A DNA stretch of 64,000 nucleotides from Tetraselmis striata (GCA_006384855.1 VCJN01001341.1:1-64000), one strand, 5' to 3'; positions 10,784 to 23,000 are shown, counted from the first letter of the stretch. Notes: generated by a model from the letters alone, not told the origin. Program-made: numbers and translations.

Positions 10784-10985
10784 GGCGTTGCGCTAGCTGG
10801 AAGCTCGCGCAAAGGCAGAAAGTGGAGTCACCGCCGCGTGGCGGGGCGTCATATTTGGCTTGGGTGAGTAGGGATGGACATGGGCACTCGGCAGTAGCGT
10901 CCTAGCCGCGTACGGCCGAATTTGTAACGTCGGGTAACACCGTCGTACTTAGCCCCGTGTAATTCAAACCTCAATATGATTCTCA
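10784..10985 (+). repeat. Right ~200-bp direct repeat flanking the DIRS nest
   Basis: Same orientation and sequence family as 4709-4908, about 6.1 kb apart, with the DIRS RT, RNase H and recombinase fragments between them. Both copies contain the block gccgtgtaattcaaacct-like near their right end (ccccgtgtaattcaaacctc here). The arrangement looks like the long terminal repeats of a TOC1-sized element. Confidence 0.6.
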
Positions 10986-11182
10986 ATATATGACTAGAAA
11001 ATCCGAAGGGGCAAAGGGGGGCGACAAAGGGGGGCGAAGTCCCAACACGAAGAGTACCTACTGCGACGCTCCATCCTCAGTACAGTACTACCCATTACCC
11101 TCTAGTTTATTATGTTTATTGACAATTTTATTGTGATTATTATTTACATGAGCCAGTTGCAAAATTGAGAATTTTATTGGTT

Positions 11183-11396
11183 AAAAGTTCGCCCCGGGTC
11201 ATCGGCCGAAGCCGCCCCAGCACTGCTTGACCTCGTTCGCCAACTGCAGTCGTAGGTCTGGCATAGCCCAAAGACCATTGCCTCATTCGAACCCCGAAGG
11301 GCATGCATCAACCGGGTAAACCCGGGACACGCCGGGCCGATATTGCCGAAATACATCAGCCAGGAATCGAACCGGGGTCTCTCGCATACGAGAATT
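11183..11396 (-). mobile_element. tRNA-derived SINE, 5'-truncated copy, with 15-bp target-site duplication
   Basis: Read on the minus strand this matches 54205-54445 over about 200 bp. It includes the B-box region cggttcgattcctgg, the segment ttcggcaatatcggcccggc, and the 3' part ggcggcttcggccgatg...ggggcgaactttt. It lacks the tRNA D-arm head, so it is 5'-truncated. The direct repeat gagaattttattggt flanks it at 11168-11182 and 11391-11405, a 15-bp target-site duplication expected from LINE-driven insertion. It does not encode protein. Confidence 0.8.
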
Positions 11397-11405
11397 TTAT
11401 TGGTA

Positions 11406-11816
11406 CTACCCGCCTACGGTACCGTCCCTACCTCAGTACTTTCCGTGAATTCTCCAGACTCTTTCCATGATAGAAGTAGCGCTATTTTAAATATAACCGA
11501 TACTCACACCGGTATAAAATAATAAGAGAACTCGTCTGTCACAATTCGCAGTACTTGCCGCCTGCGCGTTAGAGCGCCCGGTTCGCTGCTTGACCGCTTG
11601 AAGGTGTCAGATCTGCTCCACCCAGGCTGGGATCCCGACGTTTGTGCACAGCAGGACATATCTAGCTTGCCGACACGGAGCGCGCAGGTACCAGCCAACG
11701 GTGCCTGCCGGCAGTCTGATCAGTGTTGCCGCCTCGGCTGAGTCGCTTCGGGGCTTCGGCCAGTCGAACAGGCGACGGTTTTGGCGCGATAAAGTGTTGC
11801 CAGCCAACCCATCATA
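11406..11816 (+). promoter_or_regulatory. Upstream region of SEC61 alpha
   Basis: The 411 bases between the SINE and the SEC61 start codon contain no gene. Presumably this holds the promoter and 5' UTR. No clear TATA element was seen close to the start. Confidence 0.4.
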
Positions 11817-13642
11817 ATGAGCGGAGGCTTCCGCGTGATCAACTTGGTACGGCCGTTCTTGGCCGTGCTGCCGGAGGTTCAGGCGCCGACACAGAGGGTC
11901 GGCTTCCGTGAGCGCGCTATCTACACCGCCGTGGCGCTATTTATCTTCCTGGTGTGCAGCCAGCTTCCGCTGTATGGCATCCAGACCGCCACGGGCTCCG
12001 ATCCCTTCTACTGGGCTCGCGTGATTATGGCCTCCAACCGAGGCACGCTCATGGAGCTGGGAATCAGCCCTATCATGACCTCCGGACTGGTCATGCAGCT
12101 GCTTGTCGGCGCGAAGATCATTGACCTTGACACCTCCGCTAAGCAAGATCGTGAGCTGCTGTGAGTGCACTGTGTCCTCAGTGAGGGTGTGGGGGTGGGT
12201 GTGGGCACAATCCTGCCGGCGCGAGCTGTAGTCTGAGGACAGTGCCGTATGGAATGTCAGTGTGTGTGCACGGATAGGACTGAGGCTGCGTGTGCGGGGC
12301 CCGCAGGAGCGGTGCCCAGAAGCTGCTTGGCGTGCTGATCACCATCGGCGAGGCAGTCGCATACGTCGTCTCGGGCATGTACGGCGACATCCACCAGATG
12401 GGCTCCGGCATTGCCATCCTGCTGGTGGTGCAGCTTGTGATGGGCGGCATTACCGTCATCGTGTTGGATGAGCTCCTGGAGAAGGGATACGGCATTGGGT
12501 CGGGCATTTCCCTGTTCATCGCCACCAACGTCTGCGAGAGGTGAGATGACTGGCCATACGGTGCAGCGTGTCGGCGGTTAGCGTGTAGGCAGTTGTCACA
12601 AATCCCCCCCCCCCCCCCCCCCCCCCCCCGCGGCCCTGTCCTCCGCAGCATCATCTGGAAGGCGTTCAGTCCGTACACCATCTCCTCCGCCAAGGGTGCA
12701 GAGTTTGAGGGCGCGGTTATCGCGCTCTTCCACCTGGTCCTGACCCGCACGGACAAGGTCGGCGCCCTGAAGGAGGCATTCTATCGCACAAATCTGCCCA
12801 ACGTGACCAACCTGCTATCAACCATCGTCGTGTTCATGGTAGTCATCTACTTCCAGGTGTGTGGGCTGCGGCCAGACCCCCCCCCCCCCCCCCCTTCTTC
12901 TTGCCCTTTCCCGTGGCTTCCACCATGCACCCCAATCGCATTGCCATGCCCAGCAGTCTGATCTCTACTTCGCGTTTCCCTGTGCTGTGGCATGCAACAG
13001 GGCTTCCGCGTGAACCTCCCCCTGCACTCGAAACGCGCGCGTGGGGACCAGGGGACGTACCCCATCAAGCTGTTCTACACCTCCAACATGCCTATTATCC
13101 TGCAGTCAGCGCTGGTTTCCAACCTGTACTTCATTTCGCAGCTGCTCTACAAGAACTATGGCAGCAACGCCCTGGTGCGCCTGCTGGGAACCTGGCACAC
13201 CGTTGAGTACAATGGACAGATGGTCCCAGTCGGGGGCCTTGTGTTCTACCTGTCGCCACCCGGCTCCCTTATCGAGGCCTCAAAGAACCCGCTGCATGCG
13301 GTGTTTTACATCTTTTTCATGCTGGCGGCGTGTGCGCTGTTCTCCAAGATATGGATTGAGGTCAGCGGATCCTCGGCTCAGGATGTGGCCAAGAACCTGA
13401 AGGACCAGGGCATGTACCTGCGCGGCCACCGCGACACCGTGAGCTCCCTGCGCAGGGAGCTCAACAGGTACATCCCTACGGCCGCGGCGTTCGGTGGCAT
13501 GTGCATTGGCTTTCTGACCATTGTTGCCGACTTCATGGGTTGCATCGGATCCGGAACCGGGATCCTGATGGCAGTCACGATCATCTACGGCTACTTTGAA
13601 GCCTATGAGAAGGAGAGGCAGAAGGGCATGGGCCTCTTTTAG
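11817..13642 (+). CDS. SEC61A: SEC61 alpha, ER protein translocon channel subunit
   Basis: This is the pore-forming subunit of the Sec61 translocon, moving nascent secretory and membrane proteins across the ER membrane. Four exons close in frame: 11817-12160, 12307-12540, 12649-12856, 13001-13642, giving 475 residues, the usual family length. All introns are GT-AG. Diagnostic segments include [18 protein letters not shown] at the N-terminus, the plug/TM1 region with [92 protein letters not shown], and [10 protein letters not shown]...[16 protein letters not shown], followed by the final [19 protein letters not shown] helix. About ten transmembrane segments are expected. C-tracts of 29 and 18 nt sit in introns 2 and 3. 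A TGTAA motif at 14337-14341 is the nearest candidate poly(A) signal and is rather distant. Confidence 0.97.
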
Positions 13643-15562
13643 CTTGCCTTATACTCCCGGCACGGTTTTGTCCCGGCCTCGTCTCGTGATGTCTGCCACC
13701 CGTGCGCGGGGGATTTCATAATACCAACAGTGACTGTTGCGCAGTCCCACATGCGCGCACTGTTTTAAAGGCCTTACATGTTGTGGCGCCACACTGCCAT
13801 TGCACATTGGTAGTGGTCCTGCTACACCCGGCGAAATCCCCGGAGTCAGCCCAGGGTGGTAAGCTCTTCTTCACAGGGTTGAATGTCCTGCACGCGGCAT
13901 TTTTGTTGCAAACCTACGGGCACAGCACGCGGCAAGCCTTCGCTCTCTGCGCCCCTGCACCAACAATCCCGCGCATGTCGGGTGCCATGCACTTTGGACG
14001 CCTGTGCGGTAACATGAGCAATGCGAATGAGAACCTGCCCTGCCTGCCAGAGGTCAAATGTAGACGAAACTAAAATGGAACTACAGCGAATGTTCCTATA
14101 GGCTGCATGCAACCCAAATTTGGGGCGGATCACAAATGTTCTTCTCAAGCAGACACGCGTTCCAACAAGTGAACAACTAGTGTTGCGACGTATGGATTTA
14201 TCCTCAAAACCACCCTGTACGCGTGAGCAGTCATATTTGTGGGCACTTCGGGTGTGGGTGCGGCAGTAAGAAAGTGTATTCTAGAGGCTTTTGGGATCCC
14301 CAGGCAATGGCTTCATTCCTGGCGTTGTTCATTCGTTGTAATGTGGTGATGACTTTGAGGGTAGGAAGAAGAAGTGAAAAGGCAGGCGGCGTTTTATTTG
14401 TGGTGGTGAATTTCTTCGTGCCGCGCCGGTACCCGCTTTGGTGCGTACCAGCAGCACGCCAGGGACAAGTGATGCATGTATATGCTCATGTAGCGAGATG
14501 GCCGGCTCCAGAGTTGATGGTGATGAGAAGTGAGTATTAATTACAAGGTGGTCTGCGCTGCAATATGTATATACCCAGCGCTCGGCGGGATGATGCCACG
14601 CCGGCGCTATCGGGCCTAACTAGTGATCTAGTCAGCAGTGCTAATCAGATCACGTATTAGGGCATTTAGTGAGGTCGAGATCTAGGGTGTGACCCTATAA
14701 CATGATTTCCTCACATTTCTTCCCCGCCACAAAGGTGCCAACTGACGGTGATATGTGTGGAAAAGAATATAGCAGCGCAGTGTCTCAGCAGGTGGGCTGG
14801 TTTTGGAGCAAGCGCCTTGATTGCATGCAGTATTGGCCGTTTTGCGAGAAGTGCTCATCAATTGCTTGCATGCCGACGGCGGGGAGAGCGCGCCTTTGTG
14901 AATGTGTTCTACGATATGGTAGAGCTTACTCTTGGCGTGCAGCCGTACACATAGAAGTCATATACGTGCGATATAAAATTCGTGCCCTCGTGACATAGGG
15001 TTTTCAAATTCAATACCAACCTTGAACAATGACCCACACACGTATGGCTTTTACGAGAGCACAGCAACGCGCGCCACTTAGGGCTGCAGCTCCCTCTCAT
15101 GATGTCATGTTCACGTATGCTTGGCACATGGAAGGGCGCGGCCGAAATGGTGAGGACTCATAATGGGCCAATCTACAATTGATGCTTGACAAGGGGGTAC
15201 GCCTTTTGTGGGCCGGTGTAGTCGCAATGGCGTTCACGGGGACGACTGCTGTACGAGTATGTAAAATATATATATATACGCAGGTTCGTACGTACAGGTA
15301 TGCACCTGTAATAAATTGCGCAGCGCAGCGCATTGATGGGTGGGTGCTTGATGTACAGTACTCGTACGATATTGGATGTGTGACCGGCGGTAAACCCTGA
15401 CCCGTGGCGGATGCACCTGAACGACAGCGCAGTTGAGTAGAGGGGTGACCGTGCTCTGGTAGGCAGAAGTCCCACCGCCACATACGTGGCATCTCCGCCA
15501 ACACTCCTCTGCTGAAAAACAAGACACGAGCGCCAGACCAACACAACATCTGTCACACCAAC
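13643..15562. other. Intergenic, no gene seen
   Basis: Contains the SEC61 3' region and short spurious frames only. A diverged dispersed repeat lies at about 14020-14130 (listed separately). Confidence 0.5.
14020..14130 (+). repeat. Dispersed repeat family C, copy 1
   Basis: The block cctgccctgcctgccagaggt followed by caaatgtagacgaaact and cctataggctgcatgc recurs, diverged, on the minus strand at about 41850-41960, and its core (ccttgcctgtcagaggtcaa) at about 57545-57585. No coding capacity. Probably an old interspersed element. Confidence 0.5.
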
Positions 15563-16160
15563 ATGGCGGATGATAAAGATCACCCTGGCTGGTCTATGGA
15601 CGACTGGGACTGGGACCCCCGGACGTTGCGGGCCACGCCGAAGGTGCGCACACGGGCGACATGCCCGGAGCGCCTGCGCAGCACCCTATCGAGCTGTCCT
15701 GCGCGATGAGCCCCGCCAGGTCACGTGGCACGCCCGCCCTCGCCACTCTGACACACACGATGTTTATGTCCTCAGAAGAAGCCGGGCGCAGCAGGTGAGA
15801 AGCCAGCGAGGGGCGGGTTTGACAACCCCGTGCCTTTCGGCCCTGGTTGTCGGAAACCAATGGAGCGGGACGCGAAGGCCCCGCAGCGCTTCCTTGCGGC
15901 TGCCAAGCATCCCACTCTCAGCTTTGCGCATCAATCTCGCGCCTGACGCACACAGCAGCGAACAAAGGAACCTGTACCCCGTCCCGCTGCTGCCACTGAC
16001 AAATTACCCCCTGCGGTGTGTCGTATTTCCAGACGGGAAGCCAGCTGCGCCAGCCGCACCAGCCGCGCCTACACAGCCATCTGGGTACGTGCACGCGGGC
16101 AGACCTGCTGGGCGCGCAGCGGCAGTGCATCGAGTGCATTTTGACCCAAACTCATACTGA
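15563..16160 (+). pseudogene. SBP-transcription-factor-like N-terminal exon, truncated gene
   Basis: The ATG at 15563 opens an exon reading GWSMDDWDWDPRTLRATPK, ending at a GT donor (about 15643). A Trp-rich acidic W..DDW.WDP....ATP motif near the N-terminus is known from SBP-box (squamosa-promoter-binding) proteins of plants and green algae. A second exon (acceptor near 15777) continues in frame for about 57 residues to a stop (KKPGAAGEKPARGG...). No complete SBP zinc-finger domain follows. One frame at about 16096-16150 gives a short Cys-containing stretch weakly reminiscent of the start of an SBP finger, not enough to call. Either a truncated gene or one with exons I could not resolve. Confidence 0.35.
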
Positions 16161-17650
16161 GGCTGCCGCTGTGTTGTCCTCGTAGGGCGCAGCCACAGCG
16201 ACCCGCGGTCAGGGATAACTAAACTGTGCACAGAAAGTCTCCGCTCACAACACAAATGAGACACCCCAATGCCACAATCTGCACCACACAAGCTGGCATG
16301 CATCCAGAGCGCTGGTTTTCTGATGCATAAGGTGCCCATATGTAGACCATTATGTAACCCATATACTCCCATCAGCAAGAGCAATACACGCCTACGTGCC
16401 AGGCTCTTCCACCCCAGTCTCTGCTGCTGAGACGCAAGCGTCCTGGATGCAGCATAACAGGCGGCCGTTTCCCATGCACTCAGAGAGATGCATCGTCATC
16501 GCTAATGCTTACTACTCAACGTGTAATTGGATGGCTGATAGCAAAACTGACCCGTAGGCAAGTACAGCACAAGCCTTACAGGTGTGATTAGTGTAGGACG
16601 GAGTTGGTGCCAGCCTTACAAAATGTGGTGTACATAAAGGACACTTTCTGGAGTGTGATGATGGCGGTGTTGTACCAACACTTGTAGGTTGATGCCATCA
16701 ATAACCGAGAGCGGCAACTTGAGTTGCTACTTTGGTCTAGGGATTCTGGGATTCCCCAAGATTGTAGTGAATTGAGATGGTGGTGAAGAAGTTACATCCC
16801 AACCTGACATCATTTCAGACCTCCTGAGGCTGTATCAAATATATATATCGGAATTGATTAAGTCTCTATATTCCAGAAGTACCAGTACGTAACGTGCTGG
16901 CACCGCAGGACCAGGGCCAGGACCAGGGCGCCGGTGGAGCTGCCCTGCATGTCCAGGTCACGACATGTGCTAAAGTCTTTATGTCTATACGCACGGGCAA
17001 TCCTCCCCCGTCGACGTCGTCCGCATGCCATCAGCTTTATAGCCAATTCGACCCTCGCGTCATTCGAACCCCATAGAACCAACGCGCAGCCTCCATTATA
17101 GTCGTTCGGAATGCTGTGAGAATTTATAACTGCTTGATGACTGTAACATAGCGCCGCCTGCCTAGGGCTTCCCGGAACTGGATTGCTGTGTCAACGTTTC
17201 AACGACTCCTCGTTGAGAGGCGCAATCAGTCGTAGAGGCAGAGACCAGGAGTGCGCTTAACTGCCGCGACTAGAGTTAAGTTCGGGCAGAACTGAAACAC
17301 GCAGAATTGCGTGGAATTAAGTTCTATCGGAACGTAAATGAGGTAAGGACCGTACTTCTGCCGTAACCATGCGCGTTACTTAGGTGGTTCCTAACCACCT
17401 AACCCTAGCGTGACCCTGAACATAACCACGGAACTGGGCCTTAACTGCTGCTGCTGCCGTAGGATTGCCCCTAAATTGCCAATTAAAACATTCTTCCCAC
17501 CAAGCACAGTCGCAACCCCCCCCCTCTTGATTGACAAGCTTGGTCTCAGCATAGAGAAAGAAAGATTACAGGTAATGGTGGGTTTGCCCCTTGCCACCGT
17601 TCTCTCCGGCTACCGTACCATATCTATGATTGTCACGATGCACTACATGC
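16161..17650. other. Intergenic, no gene seen
   Basis: Only short random frames. A diverged copy of the LINE 3' end (about 17106-17195; cggaatgctgtgag...cctagggcttcccggaactgg) lies here. Confidence 0.4.
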
Positions 17651-18045
17651 ATCACGTTGGCTGGCTGCGCAGCCACGACATGCGGCCTCAATGTTGTCCA
17701 GCATCTCAATCTCCTCTTGGATAGCGTTATTGGCAATGTCGATCTCAGCATCAAGCTTAGCGATATCGCTGTCCTCTGCGGTTGGGTTGTCCTCACTGAC
17801 GGCCGCCGCCTCCCGCGCGCAAAGCAAATGGTGATGTAGGGATTGATCATGGACAGTGAACGGCAGCTGCACAGGGCTGGCCAATCCGAACCAGCATACG
17901 TGTCGCTGTAGGCAGGTTGCCGCCGCCATCTTTCTCGACCGCAATGACGCGGTCCACCATGACATACGCCCTTAAGACATTGGTAAGGCCAGGGGAGATG
18001 TCCTTGCCTGTGGAGCTGTCAGCACAAAAGATGGTCGGCACATGA
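17650..18045 (-). pseudogene. Decayed minus-strand ORF with coiled-coil, unknown family
   Basis: A minus-strand frame from 18041 reads PTIFCADSSTGKDISPGLTN and VLRAYVMVDRVIAVEKDGGG. After a frameshift near 17870 a second frame continues with LPFTVHDQSLHHHLLCAREA and then an acidic helix (IAKLDAEIDIANNAIQEEIE MLDNIEAA). Composition and continuity suggest one protein broken by a single indel. I do not recognise the family. Its isolation in a gene-poor, repeat-rich stretch suggests mobile-element origin (inference). Confidence 0.3.
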
Positions 18046-18421
18046 TACTATTAAAATAGCGTCTGCTGGTGCATGATGATATGATATCACGATGTGCAGC
18101 GACGCGCAATGACGGTAGGCCGTACCATCACGCTGTGCTTTCAGCCTTAACATTGTGATGATAAGTTCCAGATCATCGTGTCAGCAATAAGAACACCTCT
18201 AACGTGAGATTATATGGCATGCTGGTGGATTTCTCGCCGGATACTGTCTTATCTCAATCAATTGGCAGCCGTGCGTAGTCAGCACCGCCCCCCGTGCGCC
18301 TGCAGTCCTATCCATCCTGGCAAACGACGCCGTGCTAAGGGGCGGCGGCGCTACGCCATGTTGGACAGTCACACGCTACCTCCCGTTGCCCCAACCTGGC
18401 CCACCATCCTCGCCAAGGATG

Positions 18422-18913
18422 GGTGACGACGACGAAGTCCGCGTGAAGCTGACAGTGGTATGGGAATGCATGCTCCTTGGCAAGACCTGGATAAGGACCA
18501 TCCTCATCATGCTTCCTTTGTCTGTGATTTCGGCATGGCATGTACTACCCCCGTGGAGATGGTGTACTACAATACTACACGCACAAGAACCTCACATTGT
18601 GCGCAGTGTGTGCGGGTGGGGTCATCAGGTGAGGCTTGCTCCCATCTTTGCTGCCCCTTCATGCTTGCTATGCTGCGCCCATTGATGATGCATTACGCTG
18701 ATGGACAGGTGATGCGTATGGAGGCCTCCTGGATGCTGAGTTACAGAGTGTCTGTAACACAGTTTTGCCTTTTTGCAACACCTGTGAATGTGCCGGCTAC
18801 CATGTGCTCGTGAGGGGCACCAAGGCCAACTGTGATGAGAGCTGCGCGAGCTGGATAGGCAAGCATCATTGCGCAACAAGATTGAGCAGAGGGCAAAGCA
18901 GCAACAGCAGTAA
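18422..18913 (+). other. Exon-like fragments, unassigned
   Basis: An ATG at about 18420 opens MGDDDEVRVKLTV followed by a GTATGG donor. Further down, at about 18840-18909, one frame reads ELRELDRQASLRNKIEQRAK followed by a consensus GTAAGT donor. These could be exons of a small coiled-coil gene, but I could not connect them in phase. Low confidence. Confidence 0.2.
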
Positions 18914-20061
18914 GTAGCAGCGACATGCAACAGGTCAGCGGCAGCATAGCACTACATGGAGGGGTGGGTAGGGCCAGCGTATTGCTGGGCTGCCTTGATG
19001 CTGACTGTAATTTTGGTGATGGTTCTAGAAAGTTCCCCCCAACCCCCCTCCGTTTTATGCCTATTGCATAAAGCAGGGAAGACCCTCCTGCATACAACCA
19101 TGCACTGAAAGAGTTCAGAAAAGTCATGCCAGTGGGAGTTTTTACGTAGCTGAGGGCGTGTTCTACGGAGTCCCGTAAGACCTTAGTAAAGATAGTTGAA
19201 GGGGGGGGGGGGGGGGGTTAAACTTTAAATCGGGACTGCCTGACTATAAATCTACCGCAAAAATCAGATACTAAAAGATCAACACTGCAAGCCGCGTAGA
19301 AGCGGCCCGTATCCCGCACAAGGCAAGATGGATGAGTGATGCGCGCCCAGTCAGAGTCCGGGCCACGCGTGCACGTATGTGCGAGGGTAATCCGCGGTCT
19401 GACATTACTGATATTACTGCATATTTATGGAACCATGGAACCTGTGATGTGAGCTGAGTATGGGACATTCTACGCAATCTGTTGATTTGTGGGCCGTGTA
19501 TTTTGCGCTGGTGATCTCTGTCTAGTGGTCTGGTATTGGGTGTTCTTTGAGACATATTACAACTACATGTTTTTCATATTACTGTATATTAATACATATT
19601 AATACAGCATGTTTTTTAGGATATATTAATGCATGTCGTGGCAGCAGCAGCGACAAATCCTTACTGTCGCAGGAGTGCACGCAGGACTGAAGTCGCCATA
19701 ATTTATAGCGACCAGCGACAAAACTAGTGGTCCACTATTTTTGAGATGCATAGCGGATCAGTAACTAACAACGTAGAGACGCTGCAAGGGTTTCACTGGT
19801 GCCAGTCCTGTCCCGGGGGCGGAAAAAACAAAAAACAAAACAAGCTCCGGGGGCTTCCCTCGCCCCTTGGAGCCCCGGCGCCAGCGCCAGAGAGCACGGC
19901 GCCAGAGAGCACGGCACGCCAGAGAGCACGGCGAGAGAGTACGGCGCCAGAGCAAGAACAACGGCAGAGTGCCGCGTACACACACTACCGCCGCCGCTGC
20001 TTTTTCCGTCGGGACTGCTCGGTGCTTGTGTGGGAGGAGCTAGTGACGTTCTGGTAGCAGC
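18914..20061. other. Intergenic with G17 tract and a truncated LINE tail
   Basis: A 17-nt G run lies at about 19201-19217. A 5'-truncated LINE 3' end at 19752-19848 ends in aaaaaacaaaaaacaaaac. No gene seen. Confidence 0.5.
19752..19848 (+). mobile_element. LINE 3'-end copy, strongly 5'-truncated
   Basis: Matches the last ~95 bp of the LINE at 4245-4438 (gtttcactggtgccagtcct, then gtcccgggggcgg) and ends in an A-rich tail. It lies about 210 bp upstream of the RsgA start codon. Confidence 0.65.
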
Positions 20062-23000
20062 ATGGCGGCGGCTGGCTGGGCGATGCGCGTCCTGCCATCT
20101 CTCACACAACTGCGGAACGCCGCAACACGCCCTATCACAACGCCGCTCAGGGCTGGCCTGTGCTCGACGTATCATCGGCGCGGTGTCTACTACTCGCTGC
20201 ACGGAGCGACAGCAGGCGGCCACGCACGCAGGCGGCTCTGCGCGACAGCCGCGCAATCACAGGACAGCGCAGCGACGAAGGCGGAGCTGGGAGGGTCAGG
20301 CCCGCGCGATGGCCAAGCCGGCGAGTCGCAAGGGCAAGACGCAGAGATGCCGGCTGAAGTTGTGGGCAGGGTATCGGCCCTCCACAGCTTGCCAGTTGAT
20401 AGCAGGGGGTTCCTTCGCCGGTAGCGGGCATGCAGGTGGTGCCTGCAGCTGCGGACGCACGCTATCCTGAAGCGCGGGGTATATAAGTCACCCTCCCGTT
20501 CTCGCTACCAACGCTTCATTTTCTGCTGCTGCTGCTGCGGCTGAGTAGGTGATGACTAGCAAGGCCAACTTTGTGACTGTTGAGCTTGACCCGGAGGTGC
20601 GGGGCAGTGTGCCGCACCCATCACTGCTGTGCAATGTCAAGTCGCTGCTGAAGAAGATGCAGCAGCGGGTGCTGGTTGGAGACCGGGTGAAGGTCGTCAG
20701 CATCGACTGGCAGGACGGTAGAGGTGCGCGCGTCAGCTCCCGCCATCGGCCTCCTGGATGCGCATGCCATGGCATGAGAGTCGCGTAGGTAATGTGAGTC
20801 ATCACGGCGCAGGTCTCGTTGGGGAAGTCATTGACCGGCAGAGCGAGCTGCTCGACCCGCCCATCGCAAACGTAGACCAGGTGCTGCTGGTCTTTGCGGC
20901 CAGCGACCCGCCAGTGCGCCCCCTTCCCTCCCGGCCTGGACCATACACGGCATCCCCATCATGTCCCCTCATGAACTCCCGCATGGGCTTTGATCGAGCA
21001 GGGCGCTGCGGCAGTTTGACGTCACGCAGGTCACGCGGTTCCTGGTGGCCACGGAGATCGCTCGGATCCCCATCACGGTTGTTCTTAACAAGTGCGACCT
21101 GCTGCCGCAGGAGGAGGTCAGCAGGTGGGCAGTGCCAGCAGCAGCAGGCGCCGCCCCCATGGCATCACTGCGCAGCGCAGGCTGACCCGATTGTGCGCGC
21201 TCTGATCGCAGGCTGGTGGCGCAGCTGGGGGACTGGGGGTACAGCGCCGTGCCCATCAGCGTCTACGCCAAGCTCGGCCTGGACGCTCTTGAGCAGACGC
21301 TGCAGGGGCGCATCACTGTGCTGGCCGGCCCCTCAGGTGCGCGGCACACAGCCACAGTGCACACCCCCCTCTTCGCTCTGTGCACCTCTCGCATTCCGCC
21401 GTTGCGGCGACCAAGGTGCTGTGACAATTATACGAGTACGATATACTACGAGTTAGTACCTGTGAGTACTAGTACAATGTGTACCTGTGACTACGGGTAT
21501 ATGTACTGTATAATGCTGCCCTGTGGTAGGCGTTGTGATAACCAATATCTTTGTATCGTCAAAGCACTGTGGTCTCTCGCCTTTGCACCATTGCTGCGTA
21601 CCACCTGTGTTTGTTTTGTTCCCCACAGTCTCCAAGCGGTTGAGACTGTCGCAGTGCTGCAGGGCTTGCGAGTGCGGACACAGTGTGATGTATCTCAGGA
21701 GTGGCCGCTGTGACATGAGCCTGATGCCCCTCCGCGCCCCGTCGCAGGAGTGGGCAAGTCGTCCATCATCAACTTTGTGAGAATGAAGAGCATCGCGCAA
21801 GGATATGCAGGTAGCGCTGCTGCCCGCCCGTCCGCGCCAGCCACTCTCTGGGGGGCAGGCTGCCCATGCGATCGCTGCTGACACCGCTGCTGGATGCGCT
21901 GGCAGAGGAGGAGACGGGCGATGCGGATGGCGGGGAGGGGCTGACGCAGGAGATGCTGGATTCGCTCGGGGAGCGGGTGGGCACGGTCGGCAGGACGGGC
22001 AGGGGGCGCCACACCACGCGCCACACCACGCTCCTCACGCTCCCCAACGGCGGCATCGTGGCTGACACACCTGGTAGGCAGCTGCCCGCAACATGCATGC
22101 GACACGGTGCCCCAATGGGGGCGAGCGTCGGGACAGGGCGGTGATGTCGGATTGCTTTTTATCAGGTTTGCAATTGTCCACAAAAGAACGTCCCGCCGTC
22201 AACCCTCTCCTCACGTCCTACAGCTGATATGGTCACGACTGCCCGGAACCTTTCATTCAGTTCGCTGGTCGCAAACATGACGATTTGTTTGCCACTTTGC
22301 ACAAACCGACGCGGAAATTCCGTGTTACATTTGTGGTTTATTCTGATGTATTAGGTTCAGAATGTAAGCGTGTTGTCTCTCTTCCTCACGAGGGGGTAGA
22401 AAAGCATTCCATAGCGAAACCCATCGCTTCGTTGCGCCATGCTGTGATGACATGCTTCCGTGCGCCGGCGCACTCCCGTATCCCTGATTCCATCGCACCG
22501 TGCCCCTCAGGCTTCAACCAGCCTGCCCTGGACGACTTCAACCCCTCGGACCTGGCCTGCGCCTTTCCGGAGATCCGACAGCGCATGGGGCACGGGCAGT
22601 GCACATTCAACGACTGCAAGCACCTCCAGGTTTGCTCCGCTGCGCCCTGATGCCGCCCGCCTCTGCTCATCCGGCCTCGTTTTCAATCATACCACCGCGC
22701 CGTCTCGTTCGCGTCGTCATGGCCGACTCACAGGTTTAGTTGCAGCCTGGGTGTTGGGCCACTGTCCTGAGGGCATTCAATCCAAATGAAGCAAAGTGGA
22801 GCTGATGAACGACTCGCAGTTTGGTCTTGGCTGTAGGTTGGTCCCCGCTCCCGCAGCTCATTTGGTCGGTGCTCGGTGCTCGGCAGGAGCCGGGCTGCGT
22901 GGTGCGCGGGGACTGGGAGCGGTACCCGCTCTACGAGAAGCTGCTGGAGGAGACGGAGGAGAAGTACGCGCTGCAGGTGCAACGGAGCCTCTCCAAAAGG

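Noticed and set aside
11183-11396. Possible functional tRNA gene
   Set aside because: Only the T-arm half remains, and the same body recurs at 54 kb with a different TSD, so it is a SINE.
19765-20256. 163-residue minus-strand ORF opposite RsgA exon 1
   Set aside because: Low-complexity shadow of GC-rich DNA (gagcacggcgccagaga repeats). No domain, and the opposite strand has the conserved gene.
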